Of a DNA stretch of 64,000 nucleotides, positions 53,654-62,772 are shown piece after piece. Each line of letters begins with the position of its first letter. Within the stretch, counting starts at the first letter, position 1. Below the pieces are notes generated by a model, which did no database searches, was not told the origin of the DNA, and saw only the letters and a list, made by a program, of their open reading frames with translations. Source of the DNA: Sulfobacillus benefaciens (GTDB lineage: Bacteria; Bacillota; Sulfobacillia; Sulfobacillales; Sulfobacillaceae); the NCBI GenBank assembly GCA_003023695.1, contig PXYW01000002.1, forward strand, positions 1 to 64,000, in the 5' to 3' direction. The translations under genes were made by a program, and so were the position numbers.

Positions 53654-55198
53654 CTAGCTTTGCCGCCAAATTAAATGCCCGTTTACGACAGTTCCCAACA
53701 CCTCAAAATTTTCCCATGTTCCCTGGGTCAACATTTCGACAGGATCATGACGCCATAAGGTAAAGTCAGCGGTGTATCCCGATTGTATGCGCCCACTCCT
53801 GCGTCCATCGGTCACAGCCGGCCACAGGGTATAGGCGGATAGTGCCTGGGCTGGGGACAATTTCTCTTCTAACGGCCAAACCGCCTGAGGCTGATCCGGG
53901 GGGGCGCGGTGTACAGCCATCCATAATCCCAAGCGCACATCAGGCGACGCAATTGGAGCATCAGATCCCAATAGCAACCGCGCGTTTTGCCGGACAACGG
54001 AGCCAAATCGGAAGGCCTGCCGCCAGCGGTCTCCCCAGTACTTCTGAGCAATCGGATAGTCATCTATCATATGCACCGGCTGCATCGATAACGCCATCCC
54101 TGCACCTATCCGTGGCATATCTTCATCACTCAATAATTGGGCATGTTCCACACGATGATATGGCTCCTTATCCGAAGTAAAGGATGCGAGAGACATAAGG
54201 GCTTGGTGGACTGCCTCATCCCCGATCGCATGCATCGCCACGGCTAGGTTAAGGCGGGTTGCCTGATTTAAAATGCCGCCAACTGTCTCTAAGTCCATAA
54301 CCGGAACCCCCCGATGCTGCGCATCACCCTGGTATGGCTGTTTCATCCACGCGGTTCTAGACCCTAAAGCCCCATCCCAAAACAATTTGACGCCTTTGAT
54401 ACGAAGTTGGGGAGTTCCAAACCCTCCGCGTATCCCCATCTGTTCCATGGCACTTAATGTGTGGTGTGGGAGCATAACCTCCACTTTCAAAGGCCATATG
54501 TCCTCGGCAATTGCCTGCAGCGCAAATAACGATTCTGGCTGCTCAATAGCTGTCACTCCTACAATCCCGAAGTGCGCTGCATGGCGCATTCCCTCGGTGA
54601 GATCGCGAATGTTGTCCTCCAGCGATGGAGGCTCCATATGTGAGACCGCCCAACCAACCTGGTTTTCCCGAATAACGCCTGTCGGCAGACCATGGACATC
54701 GCGTTCGATAACGCCTCCAGGCACTGCGGAGGTCCTTGCCCCAATACCCAACAGTTTTAGTCCCTCTTGGTTGATCCATGCGGAATGATAGTCATGACTG
54801 AATAGAAGGACTGGATGTCCCATACTAACAGCGCTTAGATCCGTCGCTCGCGGTTCGTGCTGCCAATGATGCGGATTCCATCCGCCGCCTAAAATCCAAC
54901 TGTCCGGCGCACTTTCTAACGCAGCCCGCAACTGTACGGCTTGTAACACCGATTGATAAGACTGGTTCGGCTCAATCACCAATCGCCGTAAACTTCTCCC
55001 GTATTCTAAAAGATGAAAGTGGCTATCCCAAAATCCTGGGGTTATAAAGGCTTGCTCTAAGTCGATTATGTGGTCCGTTAGGCTGCGCGAAGCCAGTAAA
55101 GATAAGGTCCCAAGTTCTACAATGCTCCCGTTTTCCGTCATCATCACCTGCACTCCGGGAACAGAACATCTGAAATTTACCCAATAGGTATACGGCAC
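53654..55198 (-). CDS. YtcJ-like amidohydrolase
   Basis: Metal-dependent hydrolase of 514 residues, amidohydrolase family 3 type. Metal ligands appear in FWDSHFHLLEYG near residue 59, MHAIGDEAVH, YHRVEHAQLL and LLGSDAPIASPDV. GTG at 55198 follows AGGGGA. No signal peptide, unlike some homologues. YtcJ-type enzymes act on N-formyl or cyclic amides of unknown identity. It stands alone on its transcript; no neighbour suggests a substrate. Confidence 0.92.
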   Translation of the reverse strand: MPYTYWVNFRCSVPGVQVMMTENGSIVELGTLSLLASRSLTDHIIDLEQAFITPGFWDSHFHLLEYGRSLRRLVIEPNQSYQSVLQAVQLRAALESAPDSWILGGGWNPHHWQHEPRATDLSAVSMGHPVLLFSHDYHSAWINQEGLKLLGIGARTSAVPGGVIERDVHGLPTGVIRENQVGWAVSHMEPPSLEDNIRDLTEGMRHAAHFGIVGVTAIEQPESLFALQAIAEDIWPLKVEVMLPHHTLSAMEQMGIRGGFGTPQLRIKGVKLFWDGALGSRTAWMKQPYQGDAQHRGVPVMDLETVGGILNQATRLNLAVAMHAIGDEAVHQALMSLASFTSDKEPYHRVEHAQLLSDEDMPRIGAGMALSMQPVHMIDDYPIAQKYWGDRWRQAFRFGSVVRQNARLLLGSDAPIASPDVRLGLWMAVHRAPPDQPQAVWPLEEKLSPAQALSAYTLWPAVTDGRRSGRIQSGYTADFTLWRHDPVEMLTQGTWENFEVLGTVVNGHLIWRQS

Positions 55199-55261
55199 TA
55201 GGTTTCCCCTACTTTATATTGATTTGATTGTGATTAAGCCAACGGCTTCTTAGTCAAGGAT

Positions 55262-56353
55262 CTAAGAAGGCAACGACGGTTTAGTTGGCAAATACCATGC
55301 CAATCCTAATCCATTAGCGACTACTACCGAATGGTCTGGACCGTTGGCAAGAGGAAAATAGGGCGCCTGATTTTGCGCCAAGGAAGCATGAAACAAACTG
55401 TTGGGCATTACATGCCAACTGTCGCGCGACAAGTTCCACGTCGCCAATGCCACCTCGTTAGCAGCAGGATCCCAAAGGCTCACCACCACGGAATCCGATT
55501 TAGACCAAAAGAAATTGGTGGCGCCCCCAACCCAGGGCGTAATCTGAGCAGCGGTCGGCGTCCATGCCGGTGGGATCTGGGTAGTATGTGCGTCATTGGC
55601 CTTTATATTTTTTTGCCACAGGAGATTGGCTAATGTGGGCTCACTCGTCGAGGTGCTGATCAGGCATATAGTTTCTCCCTGGGAATACCCCAATTGCACC
55701 GGAGTCCCTGGGAGCCGAGTTGCCGTCGTAGCCCCGCCACGGTGTATCAAAACGATACGATTGGGGTTAGCTACCGCCGCTAACCACTCCCGACGGGATG
55801 GGGACACAAATCCAACTAATTTTCCGACATATGTTCCCGATTGAATAATGGCATTGCGACTTAAAATCCAATATCGCCAACGCGCTGGCTGATATTGCTC
55901 TACCGCAGCCCAGATGCTGTTGCCTAACCAGAATACCTGCCACACACCGGTTGTGTCCGCTTTAAGCCGAACTCGGTTTGGCCCCAGGTGCCATGTGTCA
56001 TTGGGACCAACCCACGCCAATCCTTGCGGGCTAAGGACATAAGCTTTCGCTAATTTGGGACCCGGTATCTCCACCAAGTTCCCAGTATCCGGTATCATCC
56101 GCCAAAGCGCAGCGGAAAACGGTATATTCGTCCATTTGACCAGCATTGCCCAATCTTGGTCTGTAGCGGTGATGCCCACGATTTGTCCTTGGAGAAGGGA
56201 CTGAGAGGTAGAGAGTGCGATGTGTGCCACTCCAGGATATGCTTGCGGCAGCATATAGGGACTCTGCCCAGGATTGGAGGCAGACCACCCGCACCCACCA
56301 GACAACAATACCACGATGCCGGCGACCAGCCACCGCGCAACCCCGATTCGCAC
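55262..56353 (-). CDS. Hypothetical lipoprotein, beta-rich
   Basis: Protein of 363 residues from GTG 56353, six bases after GGAGGTG. Longer frames upstream would place that ribosome site inside the coding region and overlap the NUDIX gene. The N-terminus MRIGVARWLVAGIVVLLSGG ends at Cys21, a slightly atypical lipobox (Ser at -3). The mature part has repeats with WxL/WVG patterns and GLAWVGPNDTWHLGPN, suggestive of a beta-propeller. No family recognised. Probably a cell-surface lipoprotein of unknown role. Confidence 0.72.
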   Translation of the reverse strand: MRIGVARWLVAGIVVLLSGGCGWSASNPGQSPYMLPQAYPGVAHIALSTSQSLLQGQIVGITATDQDWAMLVKWTNIPFSAALWRMIPDTGNLVEIPGPKLAKAYVLSPQGLAWVGPNDTWHLGPNRVRLKADTTGVWQVFWLGNSIWAAVEQYQPARWRYWILSRNAIIQSGTYVGKLVGFVSPSRREWLAAVANPNRIVLIHRGGATTATRLPGTPVQLGYSQGETICLISTSTSEPTLANLLWQKNIKANDAHTTQIPPAWTPTAAQITPWVGGATNFFWSKSDSVVVSLWDPAANEVALATWNLSRDSWHVMPNSLFHASLAQNQAPYFPLANGPDHSVVVANGLGLAWYLPTKPSLPS

Positions 56354-56396
56354 GTCGACACCTCCATACATATTGTGCGACGTTTCGACTCCTGTT

Positions 56397-56912
56397 TCAA
56401 GGTTCGTCTGGCATTTGATGCGGTTTATTACGTTCCAACCCGGCCATCTGAATAATGTTTCTTTGCGTAGGAAGCAAACCTTCAGGAAGCATTCCCGGCC
56501 AAGGAGTCCAGGCGATTGCCGTGATCTCCCCATCAGACGATGACTTCTGTGGCCCCATATGGGTTGCTTCAGCCCAAAACGCCACCTCCAAATGCCGCCG
56601 CGAAGGAAACGTTTCGTACAGCCAATACAAGGATCCTAATGCCACCTGTGCTTCTTCCCATACCTCGCGTCGGGCTGCGGCTTCCAAAGTTTCGCCATAA
56701 TGAACCCATCCCGTGGGCAAGCCCCAGGGGTATCGAGGGCGGTAGCTATGTTCAAGCAACAGCACGGAATCGTGATAAAACACCACCACCACCACAGCCA
56801 CCACAAACTTGGCCTGAGTCCACCACATGAGCTGCTGCATGGCGCGCTTTTTGAAGATCTTCCCGAAACCGCGCAAAAGGCATCGTCGCAACGACTGCCT
56901 TACGCGGAACAA
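56397..56912 (-). CDS. NUDIX hydrolase
   Basis: Nudix protein of 171 residues if it starts at TTG 56912. The Nudix box is GWVHYGETLEAAARREVWEEA. LLLEHSYRPRYPWGLPTGW before it is typical of the group with a basic N-terminal helix, here RQSLRRCLLRGFGKIFKKRA, which supports the long start. An ATG at 56840 would drop that helix. The ribosome site GGAGAGGG lies in the 3' arm of the hairpin at 56920-56947. It hydrolyses a nucleoside diphosphate derivative, unspecified. Confidence 0.85.
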   Translation of the reverse strand: MFRVRQSLRRCLLRGFGKIFKKRAMQQLMWWTQAKFVVAVVVVVFYHDSVLLLEHSYRPRYPWGLPTGWVHYGETLEAAARREVWEEAQVALGSLYWLYETFPSRRHLEVAFWAEATHMGPQKSSSDGEITAIAWTPWPGMLPEGLLPTQRNIIQMAGLERNKPHQMPDEP

Positions 56913-56919
56913 AGATAAA

Positions 56920-56947
56920 CGCCCTCTCCGTATAAGCGGTGAGGGCG
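56920..56947 (-). terminator. Terminator-like hairpin holding a ribosome site
   Basis: Stem CGCCCTC-T-CCG / CGG-T-GAGGGCG with a six-base loop, 11 bases past the stop of the small membrane gene. On the minus strand TTTATCTTTG follows. Its 3' arm contains GGAGAGGG, the only good ribosome site for the NUDIX gene. Confidence 0.65.
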
Positions 56948-56958
56948 AAGGTAATGGC

Positions 56959-57147
56959 TTACAGTCCGAGGGAAACAATCGCCAATCCTATAGCCGCCAT
57001 GGCAATCCCTAAAATTCCGTAAAACGATGTGGCTCGCTTAAATCCAGGTGTCTTACGCTCAAACAGCATAATAGCCGCTAACATAAGGCCTAGGATAATT
57101 AAAATGGTCCCCAGGGACAACACACCAGACATATTTCCCAATGGCAC
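56959..57147 (-). CDS. Small two-helix membrane protein
   Basis: Protein of 62 residues from GTG 57147 after GGGGGTGA. Two hydrophobic helices (about 8-28 and 42-60) are joined by a basic loop FERKTPGFKRATSFYG. No known family. It follows the mutase gene by 18 bases on the same strand and so may be co-transcribed with it. A terminator-like hairpin comes directly after. Confidence 0.68.
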   Translation of the reverse strand: MPLGNMSGVLSLGTILIILGLMLAAIMLFERKTPGFKRATSFYGILGIAMAAIGLAIVSLGL

Positions 57148-57165
57148 GTCAAGGTCACCCCCTGC

Positions 57166-58803
57166 TTAAAATACCGGACGTTCGCGCCAACCTCCAAACA
57201 CGTCTTTCATTGATTGTACAATTTCGCCTTCGGTTGCGCCAGCCCTCACCGCTTCAATGATTTCAGGCATAATGGGCGCGTTGCTGTCCTGGCAAGCCGC
57301 TGTAAGATGGTTCAGTGCTTTTCCTACCTTTCCGTTATCTCGAGTGGCTTTGAAACGCGATAACTGGGACACCTGATTTTTCTCCACTGCCGGATCGATC
57401 TTTAGTAAGGGAATGCGATCGGTCTCCTCCTCAACAAACGCATTGACTCCGACCATGATTTGTTCATGATTTTCCAACTCTTTTTGATACCGATAGGACG
57501 CCTCCGCTATTTCGCGTTGGAAAAAGCCATTTTCAATTCCTTCCAACACTCCGCCCATTTCCTCTATCCGTTGAAAATAGGACTCCGCTTCATTCTCCAG
57601 TTGTGCGGTTAAGGCTTCTACAAAATAGGAGCCTGCCAATGGGTCGACCGTATTGGCCACTCCAGTTTCATAGGCAATAATCTGTTGAGTTCTCAGAGCA
57701 ATTTTTACCGATTTTTCCGTGGGCAGCGACAACACTTCATCCATGGAGTTAGTATGAAGTGATTGCGTGCCGCCTAAAACGCCAGCCAATGCCTCAAAAG
57801 CCGTTCGTATAATGTTGTTTTCCGGTTGCTGCGCCGTCAATGAGCAGCCTGCGGTTTGGGTGTGAAACCGCATCATCCAAGATTTGGGATTTTTAGCGCC
57901 ATATTTATCTTTCATGTGGCGCGCCCAGATTCGCCGTGCAGCACGAAATTTTGCAATCTCTTCAAAGAAATCTATATGCGAGTTGAAGAAGAACGATAAC
58001 CTCGGCGCAAATGCATCAACGTCCAATCCTGCTTTTATCCCCGCCTCGACGTACGCAAAACCGTCTGCCAGGGTGAACGCCAATTCTTGGGCGGCCGTGG
58101 ATCCGGCTTCTCGGATGTGATAGCCACTGATGCTAATCGAGTTCCATTGTGGGACATGATGAGTGGCAAACGCCATCATGTCGGTAATCACACGCATCGA
58201 CGGACGCGGCGGAAACACCCATTCTTTTTGGGCGATATACTCCTTTAAAATATCTGCTTGCAGCGTCCCCCGGATTTTGTCCCATGACACTCCCTGACGT
58301 TCGGCGGCAACCAAATACATGGCCCAAATTATGGGCGCAGGTCCATTTATGGTCATGGACGTTGACACTTTGTCCAAAGGTATTCCTTGAAACAGTCTCT
58401 CCATATCACCGATGGTATCTATGGCGACCCCTTCTCGTCCCACCTCACCTAGGCTATGAGCATCGTCCGAATCAAACCCCATCAAGGTCGGCATATCGAA
58501 CGCCACCGAGAGACCCGTTTGCCCTTGATCCAAGAGATAGTGAAAACGCTGATTAGTTTCGGCTGCCGTGCCAAATCCGGCAAATTGCCGCATTGTCCAT
58601 AGCCGACCCCGATACATATTAGGGTGGATCCCTCTTGTGTAAGGATAACTCCCCGGCTCCCCTATATCTTCCACCGGCCCCACATCGTGTGCCTCATACA
58701 CTTCTTTAATGGGGATCCCAGACAAAGTGCGAAAACTGCGATTGCCTTGATAAGGATCGGTGTTCGTTTTGGCCGGTGCCTCCAGCTTTCGTTCCGTTGC
58801 CAT
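57166..58803 (-). CDS. Acyl-CoA mutase large subunit, isobutyryl-CoA mutase-like
   Basis: B12-dependent acyl-CoA mutase catalytic subunit of 545 residues. It has the TIM-barrel part only, without the C-terminal B12-binding domain. [20 protein letters not shown] and [18 protein letters not shown] are family blocks. Residues lining up with methylmalonyl-CoA mutase Tyr89 and Arg207 (P. shermanii) are Phe74 in MRQFAGFG and Gln192 in EYIAQKEW, the pair known from isobutyryl-CoA mutase. Spacing to the active-site His (229) is 37 residues in both. A separate B12-binding small subunit must be elsewhere. Annotation pipelines would likely call it methylmalonyl-CoA mutase. Confidence 0.88.
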   Translation of the reverse strand: MATERKLEAPAKTNTDPYQGNRSFRTLSGIPIKEVYEAHDVGPVEDIGEPGSYPYTRGIHPNMYRGRLWTMRQFAGFGTAAETNQRFHYLLDQGQTGLSVAFDMPTLMGFDSDDAHSLGEVGREGVAIDTIGDMERLFQGIPLDKVSTSMTINGPAPIIWAMYLVAAERQGVSWDKIRGTLQADILKEYIAQKEWVFPPRPSMRVITDMMAFATHHVPQWNSISISGYHIREAGSTAAQELAFTLADGFAYVEAGIKAGLDVDAFAPRLSFFFNSHIDFFEEIAKFRAARRIWARHMKDKYGAKNPKSWMMRFHTQTAGCSLTAQQPENNIIRTAFEALAGVLGGTQSLHTNSMDEVLSLPTEKSVKIALRTQQIIAYETGVANTVDPLAGSYFVEALTAQLENEAESYFQRIEEMGGVLEGIENGFFQREIAEASYRYQKELENHEQIMVGVNAFVEEETDRIPLLKIDPAVEKNQVSQLSRFKATRDNGKVGKALNHLTAACQDSNAPIMPEIIEAVRAGATEGEIVQSMKDVFGGWRERPVF

Positions 58804-58874
58804 CCTGTGCTCCTTTCGTTATTCCCACGCAACCTTTTGACAGCTTCATTATAATGGTTAAGGAGGTGTTTGGG

Positions 58875-59531
58875 GTGGCCCGCAAAATTCCTGCATATGC
58901 GCCGGTAATCCGGTACCTACGGGAAACTCATCACATGTCCCGTCAACAGTTAGCCAGTCGACTGGCGGTGCAAGACTATTATATCGGGTACATGGAAGAC
59001 GGCTATCGCTACCCAAGAGCCCGGCAAATCCAGATGTTGTCCCACATTTTCCAATGGTCTCCTTTTGAATTGGCACTGTTAACCGATGTGGAAATCCCCT
59101 ATCCTGACTGGCCTCCGCTAGAAGACCTGTCAGGGTGGCTAGCATTGGCCAGCCAATGGATTTCTATCAGCGACACCATTCATCGTTATACCTTAGCCAA
59201 GTCGTTAATGGCTCATCCCACTTGGCTGCAAGATTTATATCGTGTCGAACCAGCCTTAGAGGAAGCATTAAAAAATTATGGGTTCGTCGCCATCTACGGC
59301 TATCTTCGAGATCGTTGGCAGCCGGTTAAGATTCCCGTCGCCCGCACCACCTTGCCCCACAGTCTTCAAGATGTTATTGATGCCTTGTCCATTGACGCGT
59401 CAACCCTATCATCCTCAGCCGTCTCGGAAAATATGCCCAAATGGTGGAAAAGGCTTAGTGCACGGCAAAAATCCGCAGTAGAAGCTGTAGCTTTGACTAT
59501 AGCCGACACGCCCCCCACCACAACCGATTAG
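58875..59531 (+). CDS. XRE-type helix-turn-helix protein
   Basis: Protein of 218 residues from GTG 58875, eight bases after AAGGAGGTG. The N-terminal HTH (about 12-60) reads VIRYLRETHHMSRQQLASRL then AVQDYYIGYMEDGYRYP. The rest is helical, Trp-rich and unlike known ligand domains. It is divergent from the mutase gene and convergent with leucine dehydrogenase, whose stop it overlaps by three bases. Local regulation of these branched-chain genes is plausible but not shown. Confidence 0.82.
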   Translation: MARKIPAYAPVIRYLRETHHMSRQQLASRLAVQDYYIGYMEDGYRYPRARQIQMLSHIFQWSPFELALLTDVEIPYPDWPPLEDLSGWLALASQWISISDTIHRYTLAKSLMAHPTWLQDLYRVEPALEEALKNYGFVAIYGYLRDRWQPVKIPVARTTLPHSLQDVIDALSIDASTLSSSAVSENMPKWWKRLSARQKSAVEAVALTIADTPPTTTD

Positions 59532-60601
59532 GGACTCTGGGTATAAATGCGATGAATCGCATGGTAGAGGGATAAGCGCTCCTCTACAATTTGCATGGCT
59601 ATGGCCACCGTAGAACGTCCTGTCGCTTCTGCTTTGTGAAAGATATTGAGCAGCAAATCATAAATATTGTCCACTTGGTGCTGTACTCTTTCCGACCGAT
59701 ATCCCTGAACTTCATCAGCGACCTGGATTAAACCCCCTGCATTCGTAATAAAATCTGGAGCATATGTAATTCCTCGCGCCTGCAACCGATCACCGTAAGT
59801 TAAATCTTTTAACTGGTTGTTCGCGGATCCTGCCACAATTTCGCATCTGAACTTCTCGATGGTATCCTCGTTGACAACGTTGCCTAAAGCACAAGGAGCC
59901 AACACATCGCATTCGGTTTCCAGTATGGCCCAGGGATCCGCCGGTTCAACGCCTAGTTCCGATACGGTTTTGCCCACTAATTGGGGATTAATGTCTGCAG
60001 CGACCACCGATGCGCCTTCTTCTACCGCCCGCTTGGCAACGTGGTAGCCGACTTTTCCCAGTCCTTGAATCGCAATCTTGCGGCCTTCCAAGCTAGGTGT
60101 ACCAAAACGATACATGAGGGCTGCATGCATCGCATTGATTACACCGACGGCTGTAATGTCTCCTGTGTCTCCGGCCCCCCCATAGGCTTCCGGCAGCCCC
60201 ACCAGATGTTTGGTTTCCCTCAGTGAATACACGAAATCATCGCCAGTAGTCCCTACATCCTCTCCCGTGGAAAACCGACCGTGAAGTGTTTCGATAAACC
60301 GGCCCAAAGCGCGAAACATTGCCTCCGTCTTTTCTGTTGCCGGGTCCCCGACAATAACCGCCTTACCTCCACCAAAGTCTAGTCCCGCTGCCGCCGCCTT
60401 ATAGGTCATACCTTCCGAAAGTCGCAATACGTCCTCAAGTGCAGCATCTTCACTGGAATAAGGCAGCATGCGGCAGCCCCCCAGGGCAGGGCCTAGGGTC
60501 GTATCATGAATGGCAATAATCGCTTTGAGTCCTGACGCCTTATCGTAATTGAATATAACCTGTTCGTGTCCACGCTTTTGCATCTCTTTGAAGATTTCCA
60601 T
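59528..60601 (-). CDS. Leucine dehydrogenase
   Basis: NAD-dependent amino acid dehydrogenase of 357 residues from ATG 60601 (MEIFKEMQK, the usual start). SGLKAIIAIHDTTLGPALGG and LDFGGGKAVIVGDP are leucine dehydrogenase signatures, with catalytic Lys68 and Lys80. The NAD motif is GLGKVGYHVA. It interconverts Leu/Val/Ile and branched 2-oxo acids, feeding branched acyl-CoAs. A ribosome site is weak. Glu or Phe dehydrogenases are the alternatives, less likely. The mutase 1.8 kb away with an isobutyryl-CoA signature fits the same pathway. Confidence 0.92.
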   Translation of the reverse strand: MEIFKEMQKRGHEQVIFNYDKASGLKAIIAIHDTTLGPALGGCRMLPYSSEDAALEDVLRLSEGMTYKAAAAGLDFGGGKAVIVGDPATEKTEAMFRALGRFIETLHGRFSTGEDVGTTGDDFVYSLRETKHLVGLPEAYGGAGDTGDITAVGVINAMHAALMYRFGTPSLEGRKIAIQGLGKVGYHVAKRAVEEGASVVAADINPQLVGKTVSELGVEPADPWAILETECDVLAPCALGNVVNEDTIEKFRCEIVAGSANNQLKDLTYGDRLQARGITYAPDFITNAGGLIQVADEVQGYRSERVQHQVDNIYDLLLNIFHKAEATGRSTVAIAMQIVEERLSLYHAIHRIYTQSP

Positions 60602-60679
60602 CGTCGGTGCTTCACCGCCCTTGACCAGTGTCGTCTTCGTAACAATTGCGTACAAACATCGTGGCTAACTGCAGTTCTA

Positions 60680-61594
60680 TTATAGCCGACGCCCTTGCAG
60701 TTTCCCATGCCGGTCTTGGGAGCGCACCGTCTCATCCGTGGAAGCCGAAGCAACCTCACCGCCAACCCATACAATACTGCCATCGCCCATTCCCGGGCTT
60801 GGGGCAAAATAGCCGCCTTCCGTCTGGGGGGGCAACAATTTGGGCCAAGCCTCCCGCGGCTCTTCAGGTGCCACCGAGCGCAAAATACCCACCGGGGTTT
60901 GCTGCGCCCCTTGACCCATAGGATTGTCACGCAACAATTCCTCGATTATTTCGCGAGAGGTACCTTGGGAACAAGCCAAAACCTCACTGCCTACATCATT
61001 GACGTCAACCACCGCAACTTCCACACCTAGTTTTTTACTTAGACGGTCCACCAACGATTGAGCCCGTGCTGGCGCGAGCACAATATATTGATTAAATGGC
61101 GGAATTGTTGTGGGGCCCGGACCGTCAATGGCTGCGACCTGCCGTCCAGCGATGCGATAAAAATCGCCGGAGCGCCCCACCACCCGGTCTACGGCTCCTA
61201 CAGTTGCCGCCATTAAAATGCGGCCTAGGCCTACTTCTCGAATTGCCATTTCCATGGTTTCCGGTCTTCTAAGTCCCATACCATAGCCTAACTGCCGCAC
61301 ATGCCGTGATAGAAACCGCGCCATGGGCCGTGGTTTAATACTCTTCAGCAAAATGGCGCGCCCTTCCGCTATGGCCACAATTTTTTCTCCCAGCACTACC
61401 ACATCGCCGGGTTGTACTCGATCCTTCAAATATGGCAATAGCGTTTGATCCAATCGCTCTCCCGAACGCACTAAATGTGTCCGTACCACAAACCTTCGAT
61501 ACCGGGCGTTGCCTATTTCTCGGAGTGGTTTTTCCATCCAGACACCCTCCGTTGGTTCACGGTCAACGTCTGGGATAACTTGAGGATTTTCCAT
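60680..61594 (-). CDS. CofE-like (F420-0:gamma-glutamyl ligase domain) protein
   Basis: Protein of 304 residues from ATG 61594; GGAG lies 12 bases upstream, and a TTG one codon earlier is possible. Motifs LLPYLKDRVQPGDVVVLGEK, then IVAIAEGRAI, and VDVNDVGSEVLACS match the CofE family, which adds glutamates to F420. Many homologues in organisms without F420 have no known role. The C-terminal 45 residues beyond the domain are Gly/Pro/Ser-rich. It lies 78 bases before leucine dehydrogenase on the same strand. Confidence 0.82.
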   Translation of the reverse strand: MENPQVIPDVDREPTEGVWMEKPLREIGNARYRRFVVRTHLVRSGERLDQTLLPYLKDRVQPGDVVVLGEKIVAIAEGRAILLKSIKPRPMARFLSRHVRQLGYGMGLRRPETMEMAIREVGLGRILMAATVGAVDRVVGRSGDFYRIAGRQVAAIDGPGPTTIPPFNQYIVLAPARAQSLVDRLSKKLGVEVAVVDVNDVGSEVLACSQGTSREIIEELLRDNPMGQGAQQTPVGILRSVAPEEPREAWPKLLPPQTEGGYFAPSPGMGDGSIVWVGGEVASASTDETVRSQDRHGKLQGRRL

Positions 61595-61927
61595 CAATAT
61601 CGCGCACTCCTTTGCCAATGGATTCTGATGACAGCGTCTCTGTATGACGCGGTACTTTACCGTATGCCCTACTATTGGCGGTGCTACCTGAAATTTTGCG
61701 GAACCTAATACCATGGATGGTTAATATCGGATCCGACTCTTTGCCACACCATTGCCTTGCCAATAATAGGTTTATTCGCGCAATTCAAGGGGAGTTTTCA
61801 ACATTTCAACTAGGAACCATGGCGCCGATAAGAAGGTTCGCAATAATGAGAGCAATCCACTGCTATAAGACGCGACGTGCTCAGCGGAGGATACCAACAT
61901 TTCTTGCCATCTTAGAGGAGGAACAAT

Positions 61928-62749
61928 ATGGAATCGCCATTAATGAGGACAGAGGCCACAAGTCCCCCACTTTCGCTCCAAGACCAGGTGATTATCATCA
62001 CTGGGGGCAATGGGGGACTTGGCCGGGCTATCGCTTTCAAGTTTGCCGAAGCTGGGGCTCGCCTAGTTTTGGCGGCAACCAATCGCGACACGTTGGAGGA
62101 AACGCGACAAGAACTCGAATTAGTTGGCACCAAGGTACTCACGGTACCCACAGATGTCCGCCAGGCCTCAGATATCCATCAACTTGTGCATGCAACTCAA
62201 GAGCACTTCGGGCAAGTAGACGTTTTAGTCAACAACGCAGGCATCTCCGGCCCCACCAAGGCCGTCGCTGACATTACTCTGGAAGAATGGAACCATACGC
62301 TCGACGTTAATCTTACCGGAGCATTTTTGGCCTCACAAGCCGTTCTACCCCTCATGATTGCGCAAGGCTACGGCAATATTATCAACATTTCCTCCATTTT
62401 TGGCAAACGCGGCTATCCCTACCGCAGTGCTTATGCCGCAAGCAAATGGGCTTTGATCGGTTTTACCCAAACGTTGGCTCTCGAGGTTGGCAAACATCAC
62501 ATTCGGGTCAATGCCATATGCCCTGGCCCGCTCAAAGGAGATCGAATCGAGCGGGTATGGAAAGAAAGAGCCCGGGTACGAAACATTCCGTGGCAAGCCA
62601 TTGAAGAAAAGATGGTGCGCATGGCGGCCTTGCGTCGAATTCCTGAGTTGGAGGAAGCTGCCAATGTTGCCCTATTTCTCGCATCGCAGCAGTCTTCTGC
62701 AATGACCGGTCAAGCCCTTAACGTTTCCGCAGGAACCGAAATGCGCTAG
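61928..62749 (+). CDS. Short-chain dehydrogenase/reductase
   Basis: SDR of 273 residues, NAD(P)-dependent. The cofactor motif is TGGNGGLGRA, with NNAGISGP, catalytic Ser in INISSIFG and YAASKWA (Tyr, Lys). GAGGAGGA sits before the ATG. SDRs of this size resemble 3-oxoacyl-ACP reductase-like alcohol dehydrogenases. It leads an operon with an iron-type alcohol dehydrogenase 23 bases later and a further gene. Substrate unknown. Confidence 0.92.
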   Translation: MESPLMRTEATSPPLSLQDQVIIITGGNGGLGRAIAFKFAEAGARLVLAATNRDTLEETRQELELVGTKVLTVPTDVRQASDIHQLVHATQEHFGQVDVLVNNAGISGPTKAVADITLEEWNHTLDVNLTGAFLASQAVLPLMIAQGYGNIINISSIFGKRGYPYRSAYAASKWALIGFTQTLALEVGKHHIRVNAICPGPLKGDRIERVWKERARVRNIPWQAIEEKMVRMAALRRIPELEEAANVALFLASQQSSAMTGQALNVSAGTEMR

Positions 62750-62772
62750 CACAGCAGGAAGGAGGCAAACTT

